A stretch of DNA of 64,000 nt from W0P28-013 sp963593685. Lineage in GTDB: Bacteria > Bacteroidota > Bacteroidia > Bacteroidales > Paludibacteraceae. Positions 34,402 to 43,008 of this stretch are shown here, in pieces. Each line of letters starts with the position of its first letter. Position 1 is the first letter of the stretch. A model generated the notes under the pieces. That model had not been told where the DNA came from and searched no databases. It saw only the letters and a list, made by a program, of their open reading frames with translations. The stretch covers positions 1 through 64,000 of the forward strand of contig CAVBBP010000003.1 of assembly GCA_963593685.1 (NCBI GenBank), given 5' to 3'. A program made the translations under genes and the position numbers.

Positions 34402-35430
34402 TTATCGGCGTGCGCCTTTGTGTTTGCGTGGTGCTGAGTTTGCCGTTTGGGTCGAGTCTTGCCGATTGTACTCCTCGAGTGCGAATTTTCCTCGGTAGGA
34501 GAAATGAATCTCGGAGCCGTAGTGCGTTTTCACCTCGCCCGCAAGGTCGATAATTGCCGAATCGGGATACGACACCGTGATTTGGCCGCTATCGTAGTAG
34601 TAGGTGTCTTTCCACTCCTCGCTACCCTCGATATAAACGCCCATGTACGAGGTCAAATCCTGATTATAACTCACAATATAACCTTCCGATGCAGCCACAG
34701 TGCCAGATTTGTAGGTGTCGCTTATCGGATAAACGCCCGCCAAAAGTGCCGAATCGACAAAAAATGTGATGTTCATAAAGGTCTTTTTGTTGTCGAGAAA
34801 AACCTGCACCTCTTTGAAATCTTTGATGTCGTCGTAACCGAGAAATTCGGTATACACCTCGTTAAACACCGTTTTTTCGGTGGGTTCGTAGCCCCAACGC
34901 TGGTCGAAACCGGCAATGGCGGTGGCGGTCATCACATAGACCACGCCATCGTAGGTGAGCCGCCCATCGAGGTCGTACTTGTCGCCGTTCATGCCCACGG
35001 TGATGCACATGATGTCGGGCACCAAAAAGTCTTTCGACTGCGACGATGGCGTGTAGTTGGGCAGAAAATTGCAATACCGCTGGCGCATTGTGCCTTCGGA
35101 TAGCGAAAAATGCCCCACAAACGAAGCCTCTGTCGGAATCACGCAAAATGTGGCGTAATACTCCACGCCGTCTTTGTCTTTGCCCACCAACACAAGGTTG
35201 TAGTCGCCGTTTGGCTTGTAGTAGTCCACGAAACCGAAAGTGCGAACGGCAATCATCACCGTGTCGCCCTTGGTATGCACATGCGTGCTGTCCCTTTGGG
35301 TGCTGTCTTTTGCGATACTGTCCGTTGGAGTGGGCTTTTCGGGGTTCGGTTCTTGTGTTTTTTTGGGGTTGCAACCTGCCCAAAAGAGTGTTGCGGCTAC
35401 TGTTGCCACAACAAAAAGAGTTCTCTTCAT
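34402..35430 (-). CDS. Hypothetical lipoprotein
   Basis: 342 residues with a clear lipoprotein signal peptide: MKRTLFVVATVAATLFWAGC, lipidation at Cys20 in FWAGC. A low-complexity Pro/Thr/Asp/Ser linker follows (residues ~22-55), then a mostly beta-strand body. No family is recognised. The C-terminus ends in a basic HKGARR tail. It is probably exported to the outer membrane. It is convergent with dapL and has its own promoter and terminator. Confidence 0.82.
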   Translation of the reverse strand: MKRTLFVVATVAATLFWAGCNPKKTQEPNPEKPTPTDSIAKDSTQRDSTHVHTKGDTVMIAVRTFGFVDYYKPNGDYNLVLVGKDKDGVEYYATFCVIPTEASFVGHFSLSEGTMRQRYCNFLPNYTPSSQSKDFLVPDIMCITVGMNGDKYDLDGRLTYDGVVYVMTATAIAGFDQRWGYEPTEKTVFNEVYTEFLGYDDIKDFKEVQVFLDNKKTFMNITFFVDSALLAGVYPISDTYKSGTVAASEGYIVSYNQDLTSYMGVYIEGSEEWKDTYYYDSGQITVSYPDSAIIDLAGEVKTHYGSEIHFSYRGKFALEEYNRQDSTQTANSAPRKHKGARR

Positions 35431-35513
35431 AATAAGTTAATAAATGTTAAATTTTAGTTAAAATTTGGCTTTGCAGTTGCACTCCGAAAATGCGGAAAGA
35501 GTGTAATGCGCCG

Positions 35514-35521
35514 CAAAATTA
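35514..35521 (-). promoter_or_regulatory. -7 element of the lipoprotein gene
   Basis: Minus-strand TAATTTTG, 84 bases ahead of the start at 35430; the leader is longer than for most genes here. Confidence 0.5.
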
Positions 35522-35678
35522 GCGCAGCGCCACGACATAAACAAGCAGATTAACAAAATTTTAGTCGTTTGGCACGCTTTTTGACGATATTTATGAAATT
35601 TCATTTCTGATTGTGTTAAACTATCTTAAATCGCCATTTTCACTTGTTGCAAACTTGCTTTTATCGAAAACTTTTTTC

Positions 35679-35686
35679 TACCTTTG
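35679..35686 (+). promoter_or_regulatory. -7 element (TACCTTTG) ahead of the secreted protein gene
   Basis: Exact TACCTTTG followed by CAGCCC, as in other starts here. It is 404 bases before ATG 36091, with an intergenic repeat stretch between, so the transcript would have a long repeat-derived leader. Confidence 0.6.
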
Positions 35687-35689
35687 CAG

Positions 35690-36090
35690 CCCAAAAAAAG
35701 TTTATAGGTTATATGTTAGCGTTTATCGTTTATAGAACATAGAAGATAGAACATAGAGCATAGACAAAATAGTGTGAAAGTGAGAAGGTATGAAAGTACG
35801 AAAGTAGGAACGCACCGAGTGTGTCCGAGTAAAATTAACGATAAAAAAATGAACAATGAATAATAGTTGTGGCTTTTGGGATACCGAAAATTTGAAATTC
35901 TGAATTTTTGCGATAAGCGAGCGCAGTGCCAAACTTGTTTGAGCAATGCCGAACGGAGCAAAAATCAAATAAAATTTGAAATTCTGAAATTACATTTCTT
36001 GCGACTTGCTACTCATATCTTGCGACTATTTAGAAACTGCGCACAGCGCAAACACAGTATTAACAGTATTATTTTTAGGTAAAAAAAACT
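35690..36090. repeat. Repeat-derived leader before the secreted protein gene
   Basis: GTTTATAGGTTATATG and GAACATAGAAGATAG words, a diverged palindrome copy (35804-35826), the 68-bp CTCCGCTCGG unit in reverse (35902-35970), and AAATTCTGAAATTAC and GACTTGCTACTCATATC words. Small open frames here are translations of the repeats. Confidence 0.75.
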
Positions 36091-37371
36091 ATGAAAAAGA
36101 TTTGGACTATTGTGGCAGCAATGGCGGCGACGCTTTGCGCCACGGCACAAAACAGTGAAAATGGCCACGAGTGGGTCGATCTCGGTCTGCCGAGCGGCCT
36201 GAAATGGGCAACAATGAATGTGGGCGCAACCACGCCCGAAGGTTATGGAAATGCCTACGCTTGGGGCGAAACCGAACCGAAAACAAGGTACGATTTCACA
36301 ACCTACAAATACGGCGACGGCACAACTTTTAGCAAGTACAACAGTACCGACGGCAAAGAGGTGCTCGACCTCGAGGACGACGCTGCACGAGTGAATTGGG
36401 GTGGCTCGTGGCGCATGCCTACCGCTGCCGATTTTGAAGAACTTTTGAACAACTGCACATGGATTTACAACGAATCCAATGGCGGTTACACGGTGCAGGG
36501 GAGCAATGGTAACACCATTTTTTTGCCGAAAACGAACTTCTACTATGGCACGAATCCGTCTGATTGGGCAGGTTTCTACCGCACAAGTAATTTGAGCGAC
36601 ACTCAATGGAAAGCGTCCAAGTATTTTGCCCATTGGGATCCTGAATGGGGACAGAACGGTATTGCTGCTATTGATATTGAGCGTGGACACGGCATGGCGG
36701 TGCGTCCAGTCTGCATTCCCACCAAGTGGTACGCTGTAGAGGTTAAAACCGATTTGGAAGGTGGCTCTGTTACTGCCGATTTTCTAAAAGCCAAAGAGGA
36801 CGACCTCGTTACGCTGACCATCGCACCTGCCAGTGGCTACGAACTCGCCAAAATCGAGGTAAAAGACGCTGACAACCAAGCAGTTGAACTCAACGGCAAC
36901 AAATTTACCATGCCAGCAAGCGCAGTTACGGTGCGTGCCGAGTTTGTGAAAACGAATTACACCATTACCGTTGCTGAAATCGAAAATGGCACTGTGGAAG
37001 CCAACCACCAAACGGCGCAACTCGGCGACGAAATTACGCTGACCATCAAAGCCGCTACTGGCTACGAACTTGCCAAAATCGAGGTAAAAGACGCTGACAA
37101 TCAAGCGGTTGAACTTGACGGCGACAAATTTACCATGCCAGCCAGCGCAGTTAAGGTGAGTGCGGTATTCAAACGCCAAACGCCCACTTCGCTCCAAAGT
37201 GCGGAAACGGTCGCTATCTACACCGAAAACGGCCGCATTGTCTGTGAGCAGGAGTTCCGCATCTACGACCTATTCGGTCACGATGTTACACGCATGAATG
37301 GTTCGCTGAACGGTGTTTATATCGTGAAATTTGGAGAGAAGGCGCAGAAAGTGATTGTTAGTCGCAAGTAG
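36091..37371 (+). CDS. Secreted protein with Fibrobacter-type paralogous domain, two InlB-like repeats and T9SS-like C-terminus
   Basis: 426 residues. Signal peptide MKKIWTIVAAMAATLCATAQ. Residues ~22-215 match the FISUMP-type domain (HEWVDLGLPSGLKWATMNVG, NAYAWGETEPK, GGSWRMPTAADFEEL). Then come two near-identical ~75-residue repeats of the divergent InlB kind, each with GYELAKIEVKDADNQAVEL and FTMPASAV. The last ~60 residues (YDLFGHDVTRMNGSLNGVYI...) look like a type A type IX secretion sorting domain. It is probably surface displayed or secreted; binding partner unknown. Confidence 0.85.
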   Translation: MKKIWTIVAAMAATLCATAQNSENGHEWVDLGLPSGLKWATMNVGATTPEGYGNAYAWGETEPKTRYDFTTYKYGDGTTFSKYNSTDGKEVLDLEDDAARVNWGGSWRMPTAADFEELLNNCTWIYNESNGGYTVQGSNGNTIFLPKTNFYYGTNPSDWAGFYRTSNLSDTQWKASKYFAHWDPEWGQNGIAAIDIERGHGMAVRPVCIPTKWYAVEVKTDLEGGSVTADFLKAKEDDLVTLTIAPASGYELAKIEVKDADNQAVELNGNKFTMPASAVTVRAEFVKTNYTITVAEIENGTVEANHQTAQLGDEITLTIKAATGYELAKIEVKDADNQAVELDGDKFTMPASAVKVSAVFKRQTPTSLQSAETVAIYTENGRIVCEQEFRIYDLFGHDVTRMNGSLNGVYIVKFGEKAQKVIVSRK

Positions 37372-37428
37372 CAAGAAGCAAGTAGCAAGAAAAGATTTTT
37401 AGAACATAGAAGATAGAACATAGATTGT

Positions 37429-37463
37429 AGAGCCGTCACAATGTGGCGGCTCTGCTGTTTTTT
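37429..37463 (+). terminator. Rho-independent terminator of the secreted protein gene
   Basis: AGAGCCG (37429-37435) pairs with CGGCTCT (37447-37453), extended inside by CAC/GTG across one mismatch with an AAT loop; GCTG and six T follow. Confidence 0.7.
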
Positions 37464-37776
37464 GTTATGCAGAAGGCGCTGGGAACCGCCTAATTCGCTA
37501 CGCGCCCAACAACATCACACAATTCAAAATTCTTAATTGGATGCAATTCTGTCCCCCTGCTTGAAGCGAAGCGGAAAGATAGGGGGACGAGCGAAGCGGA
37601 GGGGGTTGAAAAATCAAATCTCCAAATAACCAAATCCACAAATCACCAAAAAAGGACGTGGCATGCCGCGTCCCTACTTTCAACTTTATGAACTTTACAA
37701 ACTTTCCACTTTATAGACTTTATACACTTTCAAACTTTCAAACTTTCCACACTTTACAAACTTTTTCCGAAAAACA
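37464..37776. repeat. Intergenic repeats before rpsO
   Basis: Contains TTCAAAATTCTTAATTGG, a reverse copy of the C-rich block seen at 198-270 (about 37548-37605, with GATAGGGGGACGAGCGAAGC), a variant palindrome GGACG-TGGCATGCCG-CGTCC (about 37652-37672), then ACTTTATGAACTTTACAAAC repeats (37678-37765). Confidence 0.75.
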
Positions 37777-37808
37777 TTTGGTGGTTACGAAAGAAAAGCG
37801 TACCTTTG
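37777..37808 (+). promoter_or_regulatory. Consensus Bacteroidetes promoter of rpsO
   Basis: TTTG (37777-37780), 20-base spacer, TACCTTTG (37801-37808): a perfect match to the consensus. The rpsO ATG is 52 bases downstream. Confidence 0.9.
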
Positions 37809-37860
37809 CAGTCCCAAAATGGGGCAAAAAAAATTATTTAATCATTAGTTTTTATTTTCT

Positions 37861-38130
37861 ATGTATTTAGACGCAGAAAAAAAACAGGAGATCTTCGGCA
37901 AATACGGAAAGTCTAACACTGACACGGGTTCCCCCGAATCGCAGATTGCTTTGTTTTCCTACCGTATCAGCCATTTGACTGAACACTTGAAGTCAAATCA
38001 CAAAGATCATAGCACGCAACGCTCTTTGCGTATGTTGGTGGGCAAACGCCGTCGCCAACTCGACTACCTGAAACAGGTGGATATCGAGCGTTACCGCGCT
38101 ATCATCAAGGAACTCGGTTTGAGACGATAA
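37861..38130 (+). CDS. rpsO: 30S ribosomal protein S15
   Basis: 89 residues, exact family length. Conserved segments GSPESQIALFSYRISHLTEHLK and RSLRMLVGKRRRQLDYLK are visible. S15 binds 16S rRNA early in small-subunit assembly. It has its own consensus promoter upstream and a strong terminator 23 bases after the stop, so it is monocistronic. Confidence 0.98.
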   Translation: MYLDAEKKQEIFGKYGKSNTDTGSPESQIALFSYRISHLTEHLKSNHKDHSTQRSLRMLVGKRRRQLDYLKQVDIERYRAIIKELGLRR

Positions 38131-38153
38131 CCGCTTCCTGCGCGAAACAAAAG

Positions 38154-38184
38154 GCACTCCGAAACTCTTGGAGTGCTTTTTTTT
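38154..38184 (+). terminator. Rho-independent terminator of rpsO
   Basis: Perfect 7-bp stem GCACTCC (38154-38160) / GGAGTGC (38170-38176), nine-base loop, then eight T. Confidence 0.92.
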
Positions 38185-38218
38185 GTGCCGCCATCGCCGC
38201 TTGTGTTAATTTTTTTTG

Positions 38219-38226
38219 TAACTTTG
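38219..38226 (+). promoter_or_regulatory. -7 element (TAACTTTG) ahead of waaA
   Basis: TAACTTTG lies 420 bases before the waaA ATG, directly after the rpsO terminator. As at 35679, the interval to the gene is filled by intergenic repeats. Confidence 0.5.
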
Positions 38227-38229
38227 TGC

Positions 38230-38646
38230 TTTTATTAGTCGCAAGATGTGAGTAGCAAGATAAATTAGGAGTTAGGAATGAGGAATGAGGAGTTTTTTTA
38301 GTGAGAAGTTAGAAGTGAATTTAATTACCCAATTATCTAATTTCCAATTATTTAATTAATTTTTGGAAGCGTTTTGGAATGCGAAAACTCATAATTCAAA
38401 ATTCATAATTCATAATTTCCCAAAAGGCTTTTCCCCTTTTGGGAAAACGGGAAAAGAGGCCGTAACCAGAAACTAGAAATTAGAATTTTTTCGATAAGCG
38501 AGCGCAGTGCCAAACTCGTTTGAGCAATGCCGAGCGGAGAAAAAATCTATAAATTAGAAATAAACCTCACAGACCCTTATTGATGCGTTAAACTAATCAA
38601 CTCATCAACCAATCAACTCATCAACCAAAAATTAAACCAACCACTT
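38230..38646. repeat. Repeat-derived leader before waaA
   Basis: GTCGCAAGATGTGAGTAGC, GAGGAATGAGGAG, TTCATAATTCATAATTTCC words, the C-rich word GGCTTTTCCCCTTTTGGG (38427-38460), the 68-bp CTCCGCTCGG unit in reverse (38482-38547) and an AATCAACTC array (about 38585-38630). Confidence 0.75.
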
Positions 38647-39858
38647 ATGCATATATTCTACAACTTTGCAATGCGCCTGATGCAGGCTTTTGTGGCTGTG
38701 GCAGCCCCGTTCGATGCAAAACTGTATGCGCGCCATCGTGGTGGGCGCGAGGCTTTCGAGGTTCTCCGCCGTGCTGGCACTACGGGCTATGTGTGGTTTC
38801 ACGCGGCCTCGCTCGGCGAGTTCGAACAGGCACGCCCGATGATTGAACGCCTACGCCGCAACGACCCCAACCGAAAAATTCTGCTGACCTTTTTTTCGCC
38901 GTCTGGCTACGAGGTGCGCAAAAACTACGATCAAGTGGATTTGGTCTGCTATTTGCCGTTCGATACGCCCGAAAATGTGCGCCGTTTTCTCGACTTGGTG
39001 CAGCCCGAAAAGGCAATTTTTGTGAAATACGAATTTTGGGCGAACTACCTTTTGGAACTCAAACGCCGCGCCATACCAACCTATATTATTTCATCGATTT
39101 TCCGCCCGAAACAGATATTTTTCAAATCGTATGGCGCATTTTTTCGGAGTTTATTACACTGTTACACAACGCTTTATGTGCAGAACGAAGCCTCGAAACA
39201 GTTGCTCGAAAAACATGGCATCACCAATGTGGTTGTGGGCGACGACACCCGTTTCGACCGTGTGGCCGACATTGCCGCTGCCGCCAAAGATCTGCCCATC
39301 GCTGCCGCTTTTGCTGCCGATAACAAAGTGCTTGTAGCAGGCAGCACTTGGGAACCCGACGAAGATCTGCTCACGCGCTACATCAACGCCAACAAAGACA
39401 TTTGCCGCATGGTGATTGCGCCGCATGTGGTTTCGCCGCTGCATATCGAACGGCTTTGCGCCAAACTGCGCTGCAATTTTGTGCTTTATTCGCACACCAC
39501 GCCCGAGGAGGCTGCCAAAGCCAACTGCCTTGTGGTCGATACGATTGGCGTGCTGTCGTCGCTCTACCGCTATGGGCGCGTGGCGTATGTGGGCGGCGGT
39601 TTTGGCGTGGGCATACACAATACGCTCGAAGCCGCTGTGTGGCAGATTCCCGTTGTTTTCGGGCCTAACTACGCTAAATTCCGCGAAGCAAACGACCTGA
39701 TTGCTTGCGGAGGCGGCTTTTGCGTGCGCTCGTACCGCCATCTCGAAGATTGCATCACGGCACTGCTCATCGACCACGACGCAGGCCAACGCGCTGGCGA
39801 ATATGTCAGAAAACATGTAGGCGCAACTGAAAAAATTTCGAAAGAAATTTTTTCTTAA
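38647..39858 (+). CDS. waaA: 3-deoxy-D-manno-octulosonic acid (Kdo) transferase
   Basis: 403 residues of the WaaA/KdtA type. An N-terminal hydrophobic anchor is followed by the Kdo transferase domain (YVWFHAASLGEFEQARP, FFSPSGYEVRKNY, CYLPFDTPENV, VKYEFWANYLLELK) and a GT-B C-terminal half (VAGSTWEPDEDLL, YVGGGFGVGIHNTLE). It adds Kdo to lipid A at the inner membrane and confirms a lipopolysaccharide-bearing outer membrane. It precedes the small four-helix-bundle gene across about 90 bases. Confidence 0.96.
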   Translation: MHIFYNFAMRLMQAFVAVAAPFDAKLYARHRGGREAFEVLRRAGTTGYVWFHAASLGEFEQARPMIERLRRNDPNRKILLTFFSPSGYEVRKNYDQVDLVCYLPFDTPENVRRFLDLVQPEKAIFVKYEFWANYLLELKRRAIPTYIISSIFRPKQIFFKSYGAFFRSLLHCYTTLYVQNEASKQLLEKHGITNVVVGDDTRFDRVADIAAAAKDLPIAAAFAADNKVLVAGSTWEPDEDLLTRYINANKDICRMVIAPHVVSPLHIERLCAKLRCNFVLYSHTTPEEAAKANCLVVDTIGVLSSLYRYGRVAYVGGGFGVGIHNTLEAAVWQIPVVFGPNYAKFREANDLIACGGGFCVRSYRHLEDCITALLIDHDAGQRAGEYVRKHVGATEKISKEIFS

Positions 39859-39948
39859 AAAAAAGGTTGATCAGTTGATTAGTTGATCGGTTGATCAGTT
39901 AAATGATTCTACAATTTTTCCTGCAATTTTTGTCAAATAGAAAGGAAT

Positions 39949-40353
39949 ATGAATTTTCTCGGTTATAGAAAATTGGTTGCATATCAACAAGCGTTGGAGG
40001 TTGTGAAACTTGTTTATACACTTGTGAAAAAATTTCCGAAAGAAGAACAATTCGCATTGTGCAGCCAACTTCGTCGTGCTGCGGTATCGGTTACATCGAA
40101 CATTGCCGAAGGCGTTTCGCGATATTCGTATAAGGATAAAATTCATTTTTTAGAAATCGCATTTGGTTCGTTAATGGAAGTTATGAGCCAAATAGAAATT
40201 GCCACAGAAATGGGCTATATTTCTGTAGATGATATGGGAAATATTGAAAATCATATAAATAAAGCAGCGCAACTTATTACAAGTTTGCAGTTTAGTTTCA
40301 TGAAAAAAGATGAAAATGGGAATATAGTTAAACCACATTCAAAAGAAAATTAA
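39949..40353 (+). CDS. Four-helix-bundle protein of the S23 / rRNA intervening-sequence family
   Basis: 134 residues. Signature segments are YRKLVAYQQALEVVKLVY, FPKEEQFALCSQLRRAAVSVTSNIAEG and FLEIAFGSLMEVMSQIEIA. The family was first found inside 23S rRNA intervening sequences but also occurs as free genes, as here; its function is unknown. AAAGGAAT just before the ATG is an unusually good Shine-Dalgarno-like site for this window. The gene is more AT-rich than its neighbours, suggesting transfer. Confidence 0.9.
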   Translation: MNFLGYRKLVAYQQALEVVKLVYTLVKKFPKEEQFALCSQLRRAAVSVTSNIAEGVSRYSYKDKIHFLEIAFGSLMEVMSQIEIATEMGYISVDDMGNIENHINKAAQLITSLQFSFMKKDENGNIVKPHSKEN

Positions 40354-40463
40354 ACACTAAATAAATGCTCATAATTAACCCAATAACCAACTTAATCTAA
40401 TTGCTTAAGACTTCCACTAAACCGTTAAACTAATCAACTAATCAACTAATCAACTCAAAAAAC

Positions 40464-42671
40464 ATGAAAAAATACGACTGGAAATTTTCGCAAGTGGGCG
40501 GTGTGCCGCGTGTTAGAATAGAAACGGGCAGCGATATTGCCCATTTGGGCGAACTCGACCAAAAAATGTGGACGGTTTTGAGTTGCCCTGTGAAAGGACT
40601 CGAAATCGACGAACGCACGCTCGAACTGATGGACAGCGACCACGACGGCAAAATTCGTGTACACGAGGTTGTTGCTGCTTCCAAATGGCTTACTTCGGTG
40701 CTTGTCAATCCCGATTTGTTGCTGAAACAGAGCAGCACGCTGCGCCTAATCGACATCAGCCAAAAGAGCGACGACGGCAAAAAAATCTACCATTCGGCCA
40801 AAGAGATTTTGAAAAATCTTGGATTGGAGAAGGAGGAGATTAGCCTTGCCGACATCGCCGACCGCACCGCCATTTTTGCCAAAACGCAATTCAATGGCGA
40901 TGGCGTTATCACCGCACAATCGACCGACGACGAAGCCGCCCAAAACGCCATTGCCGCCTGCATTCAGACCATTGGCGCGACGCCAGACCGCAGCGGAATT
41001 GACGGCGTAACGGCCGAACAAATCGCGGCGTTTTATACCGCACTTGCCGACTATGCCGCATGGAATGCTAGTCGTTGCGACTTGCCCTACGGCGACAATA
41101 CCGAAGTCGCCTTGTCGGCCTACAATGCCTTGAAAGAGAAGATTGACGACTACTTTGTGCGCTGCAAATTGGCGGCGTTCAATGCGTCGGCATTGGCCAC
41201 GCTCGATGTGTCGCTGGAGCGAATCGAAAACGCCAATGAAAAAAATCTGACCGCCTGCATGGACGAGATTGCCGCACTGCCGTTGGCACGCATCGCTGCG
41301 GCTGGACTGCCGTGCGAAGGCGGTATCAATCCTGCGTGGGAGAGCGCATTCGCAGCACTGAAACAGTTGGTTTTCGATGTCGATTTTCCGCACGCAAAAG
41401 TCATCAGCGAGGCCGAATGGCAGCAGGTGGCCGACAAATTTGCGCCTTACATCGCTTGGAAAGCCGCCAAAAAAGGCGATGCCGTGGAGCCGCTCGGACT
41501 TGATGCTGTGACGAAACTGCTAAAACAGGACAAAAAAGCCGATTTGCTCGCTCTCGTCGAGAACGACAAGGCGTTCGAAGGCGATGCCGATGCCATCGAA
41601 CTGGTGGACAAACTGCTGCACTTGTGCCGCGATTTCTACACGCTGTTGCGGAATTTTGTAACCTTCGCCGATTTTTATGTGCGCGACACAAACAAAAAAG
41701 CCATTTTTCAGGCAGGTACGCTCTATATCGACCAACGCAGTTGCGATTTGTGCCTAAAAGTGGCAGATATGGGGCGGCACAACACAATGGCGGCCGCCAG
41801 CGGTATGTTCCTGATCTATTGCGACTGCTATTCGAAGCAAAAAGACCAAACAATGAGCATTGTGGCGGTGATGACCAGCGGCGATGTGAACAACCTGACC
41901 GTGGGCAAAAACGCCGTTTTCTACGACCGCGATGGCCTCGACTGGGACGCCACTGTAACCAAAATTGTCGATAACCCGATAAGCATCGGGCAGGCGTTTT
42001 GGTCGCCCTACCGCAAATTTGGCAAATTCATCGAAGAGCAAATCAACAAATTTGCCGCCGAGAAAGATAACAAACTCACGGGCGAAGTTACGGGTAAAAT
42101 CTCCGAATCGACCGAAAAAATGGCCACTGCCGATGTGGCCGCCACGCCGCCCGCCGACAAAAAAACGCAGGCGTTCGACATCGCCAAATTCTGTGGTATC
42201 TTTGCTGCCATCGGCATGGCGTTGGGCTATATTGGCGGATTTTTGGTGTCGTGCGTTACAGGCTTCCTCGCCCTCGCTTGGTGGCAGATGCCGCTCGCAC
42301 TGATTGCTATCATGCTGCTCATTTCGGGGCCGTCGATGATTATGGCGTGGCTCAAACTGCGCCGCCGCAATCTGTCACCGCTGCTCAACGCCAACGGCTG
42401 GGCGGTGAACTCGAATGTGCCTGTGAACATACTCTTTGGTGCAACGCTCACCAAAACGGCCGCCTTCCCCAAACTCAATCTGAAAGACCCATTTGTCAAA
42501 CGCGGTATGCCGACATGGCGCAAAGTGCTCTACATTGTGCTGGCTGCCATCGTAGTGCTGCTGACCGTGCTGTACTTCACCGACATGCTCGCATGCGTTG
42601 GGCTGCCATTCCACCACGCCGCCGCCGATGTTGTAGAGCAAGCGGCAATGGACAGTATTAGTAGCAAGTAG
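40464..42671 (+). CDS. Large EF-hand protein with C-terminal membrane segments
   Basis: 735 residues, not assigned to a named family. A canonical EF-hand loop lies at 57-68 (DSDHDGKIRVHE: Asp at 1, 3, 5, Gly at 6, Glu at 12), and a weaker one near 140-150 (NGDGVITAQ). The middle is a long alpha-helical region with many Ala/Asp. A cytosolic-looking linker with repeated Lys/Thr precedes three or four hydrophobic segments after residue 570 (GIFAAIGMALGYIGGFLVS, LALIAIMLLISGPSMIM, VLYIVLAAIVVLLTVLY). Calcium-responsive membrane function is an inference only. Confidence 0.8.
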   Translation: MKKYDWKFSQVGGVPRVRIETGSDIAHLGELDQKMWTVLSCPVKGLEIDERTLELMDSDHDGKIRVHEVVAASKWLTSVLVNPDLLLKQSSTLRLIDISQKSDDGKKIYHSAKEILKNLGLEKEEISLADIADRTAIFAKTQFNGDGVITAQSTDDEAAQNAIAACIQTIGATPDRSGIDGVTAEQIAAFYTALADYAAWNASRCDLPYGDNTEVALSAYNALKEKIDDYFVRCKLAAFNASALATLDVSLERIENANEKNLTACMDEIAALPLARIAAAGLPCEGGINPAWESAFAALKQLVFDVDFPHAKVISEAEWQQVADKFAPYIAWKAAKKGDAVEPLGLDAVTKLLKQDKKADLLALVENDKAFEGDADAIELVDKLLHLCRDFYTLLRNFVTFADFYVRDTNKKAIFQAGTLYIDQRSCDLCLKVADMGRHNTMAAASGMFLIYCDCYSKQKDQTMSIVAVMTSGDVNNLTVGKNAVFYDRDGLDWDATVTKIVDNPISIGQAFWSPYRKFGKFIEEQINKFAAEKDNKLTGEVTGKISESTEKMATADVAATPPADKKTQAFDIAKFCGIFAAIGMALGYIGGFLVSCVTGFLALAWWQMPLALIAIMLLISGPSMIMAWLKLRRRNLSPLLNANGWAVNSNVPVNILFGATLTKTAAFPKLNLKDPFVKRGMPTWRKVLYIVLAAIVVLLTVLYFTDMLACVGLPFHHAAADVVEQAAMDSISSK

Positions 42672-42948
42672 CAAGACGAGTGAGGAGTTAGGAGTGAGGA
42701 GTGATGCGGCGGAGTTGCAATTTCAGATTTCAAATTTTATTTGATTTTTGCTCCGCTCGGCATTGCTCAAACGAGTTTGGCACTGCGCTCGCTTATCGCA
42801 AAAATTCAGAATTTCAGATTCCAAATTGTAGGGACGCACCGAGTGCGTCCGAACGCTTCAACAGTTCAACAATTCAACGATTAACCAAATAACCGAATAA
42901 CCAAATCAACAAATAACCAGAAACTAGAAACCAGAAATTAGAAAAAAA
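42672..42948. repeat. Ordered intergenic repeat block between convergent genes
   Basis: GAGTGAGGAGTTAGGAG words, GATGCGGCGGAGTTGCAAT (hairpin partly lost), TTTCAGATTTCAAATTT, the 68-bp CTCCGCTCGG unit (42741-42808), palindrome (42828-42850), GCTTCAACAGTTCAACAATT and AATAACCAGAAACTAG words: the same order as at 6588-6973. Confidence 0.85.
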
Positions 42949-42976
42949 TAAGGACGCACTCGGTGCGTCCTTATTT
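42949..42976. terminator. Bidirectional terminator formed by an inverted palindrome copy
   Basis: AATAAGGACGCAC pairs with GTGCGTCCTTATT around a TCG loop, giving a 13-bp stem flanked by A-rich and T-rich runs. It lies between the convergent EF-hand and pepD genes, so a repeat copy seems to have been taken over as a transcription stop. Confidence 0.65.
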
Positions 42977-43008
42977 TCTACTTTACAAACTTTATAAACT
43001 TTCTACTT

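Noticed and set aside
39949..40353. Intervening sequence within a 23S rRNA gene
   Set aside because: The protein family is known from such insertions, but no rRNA sequence flanks this copy.
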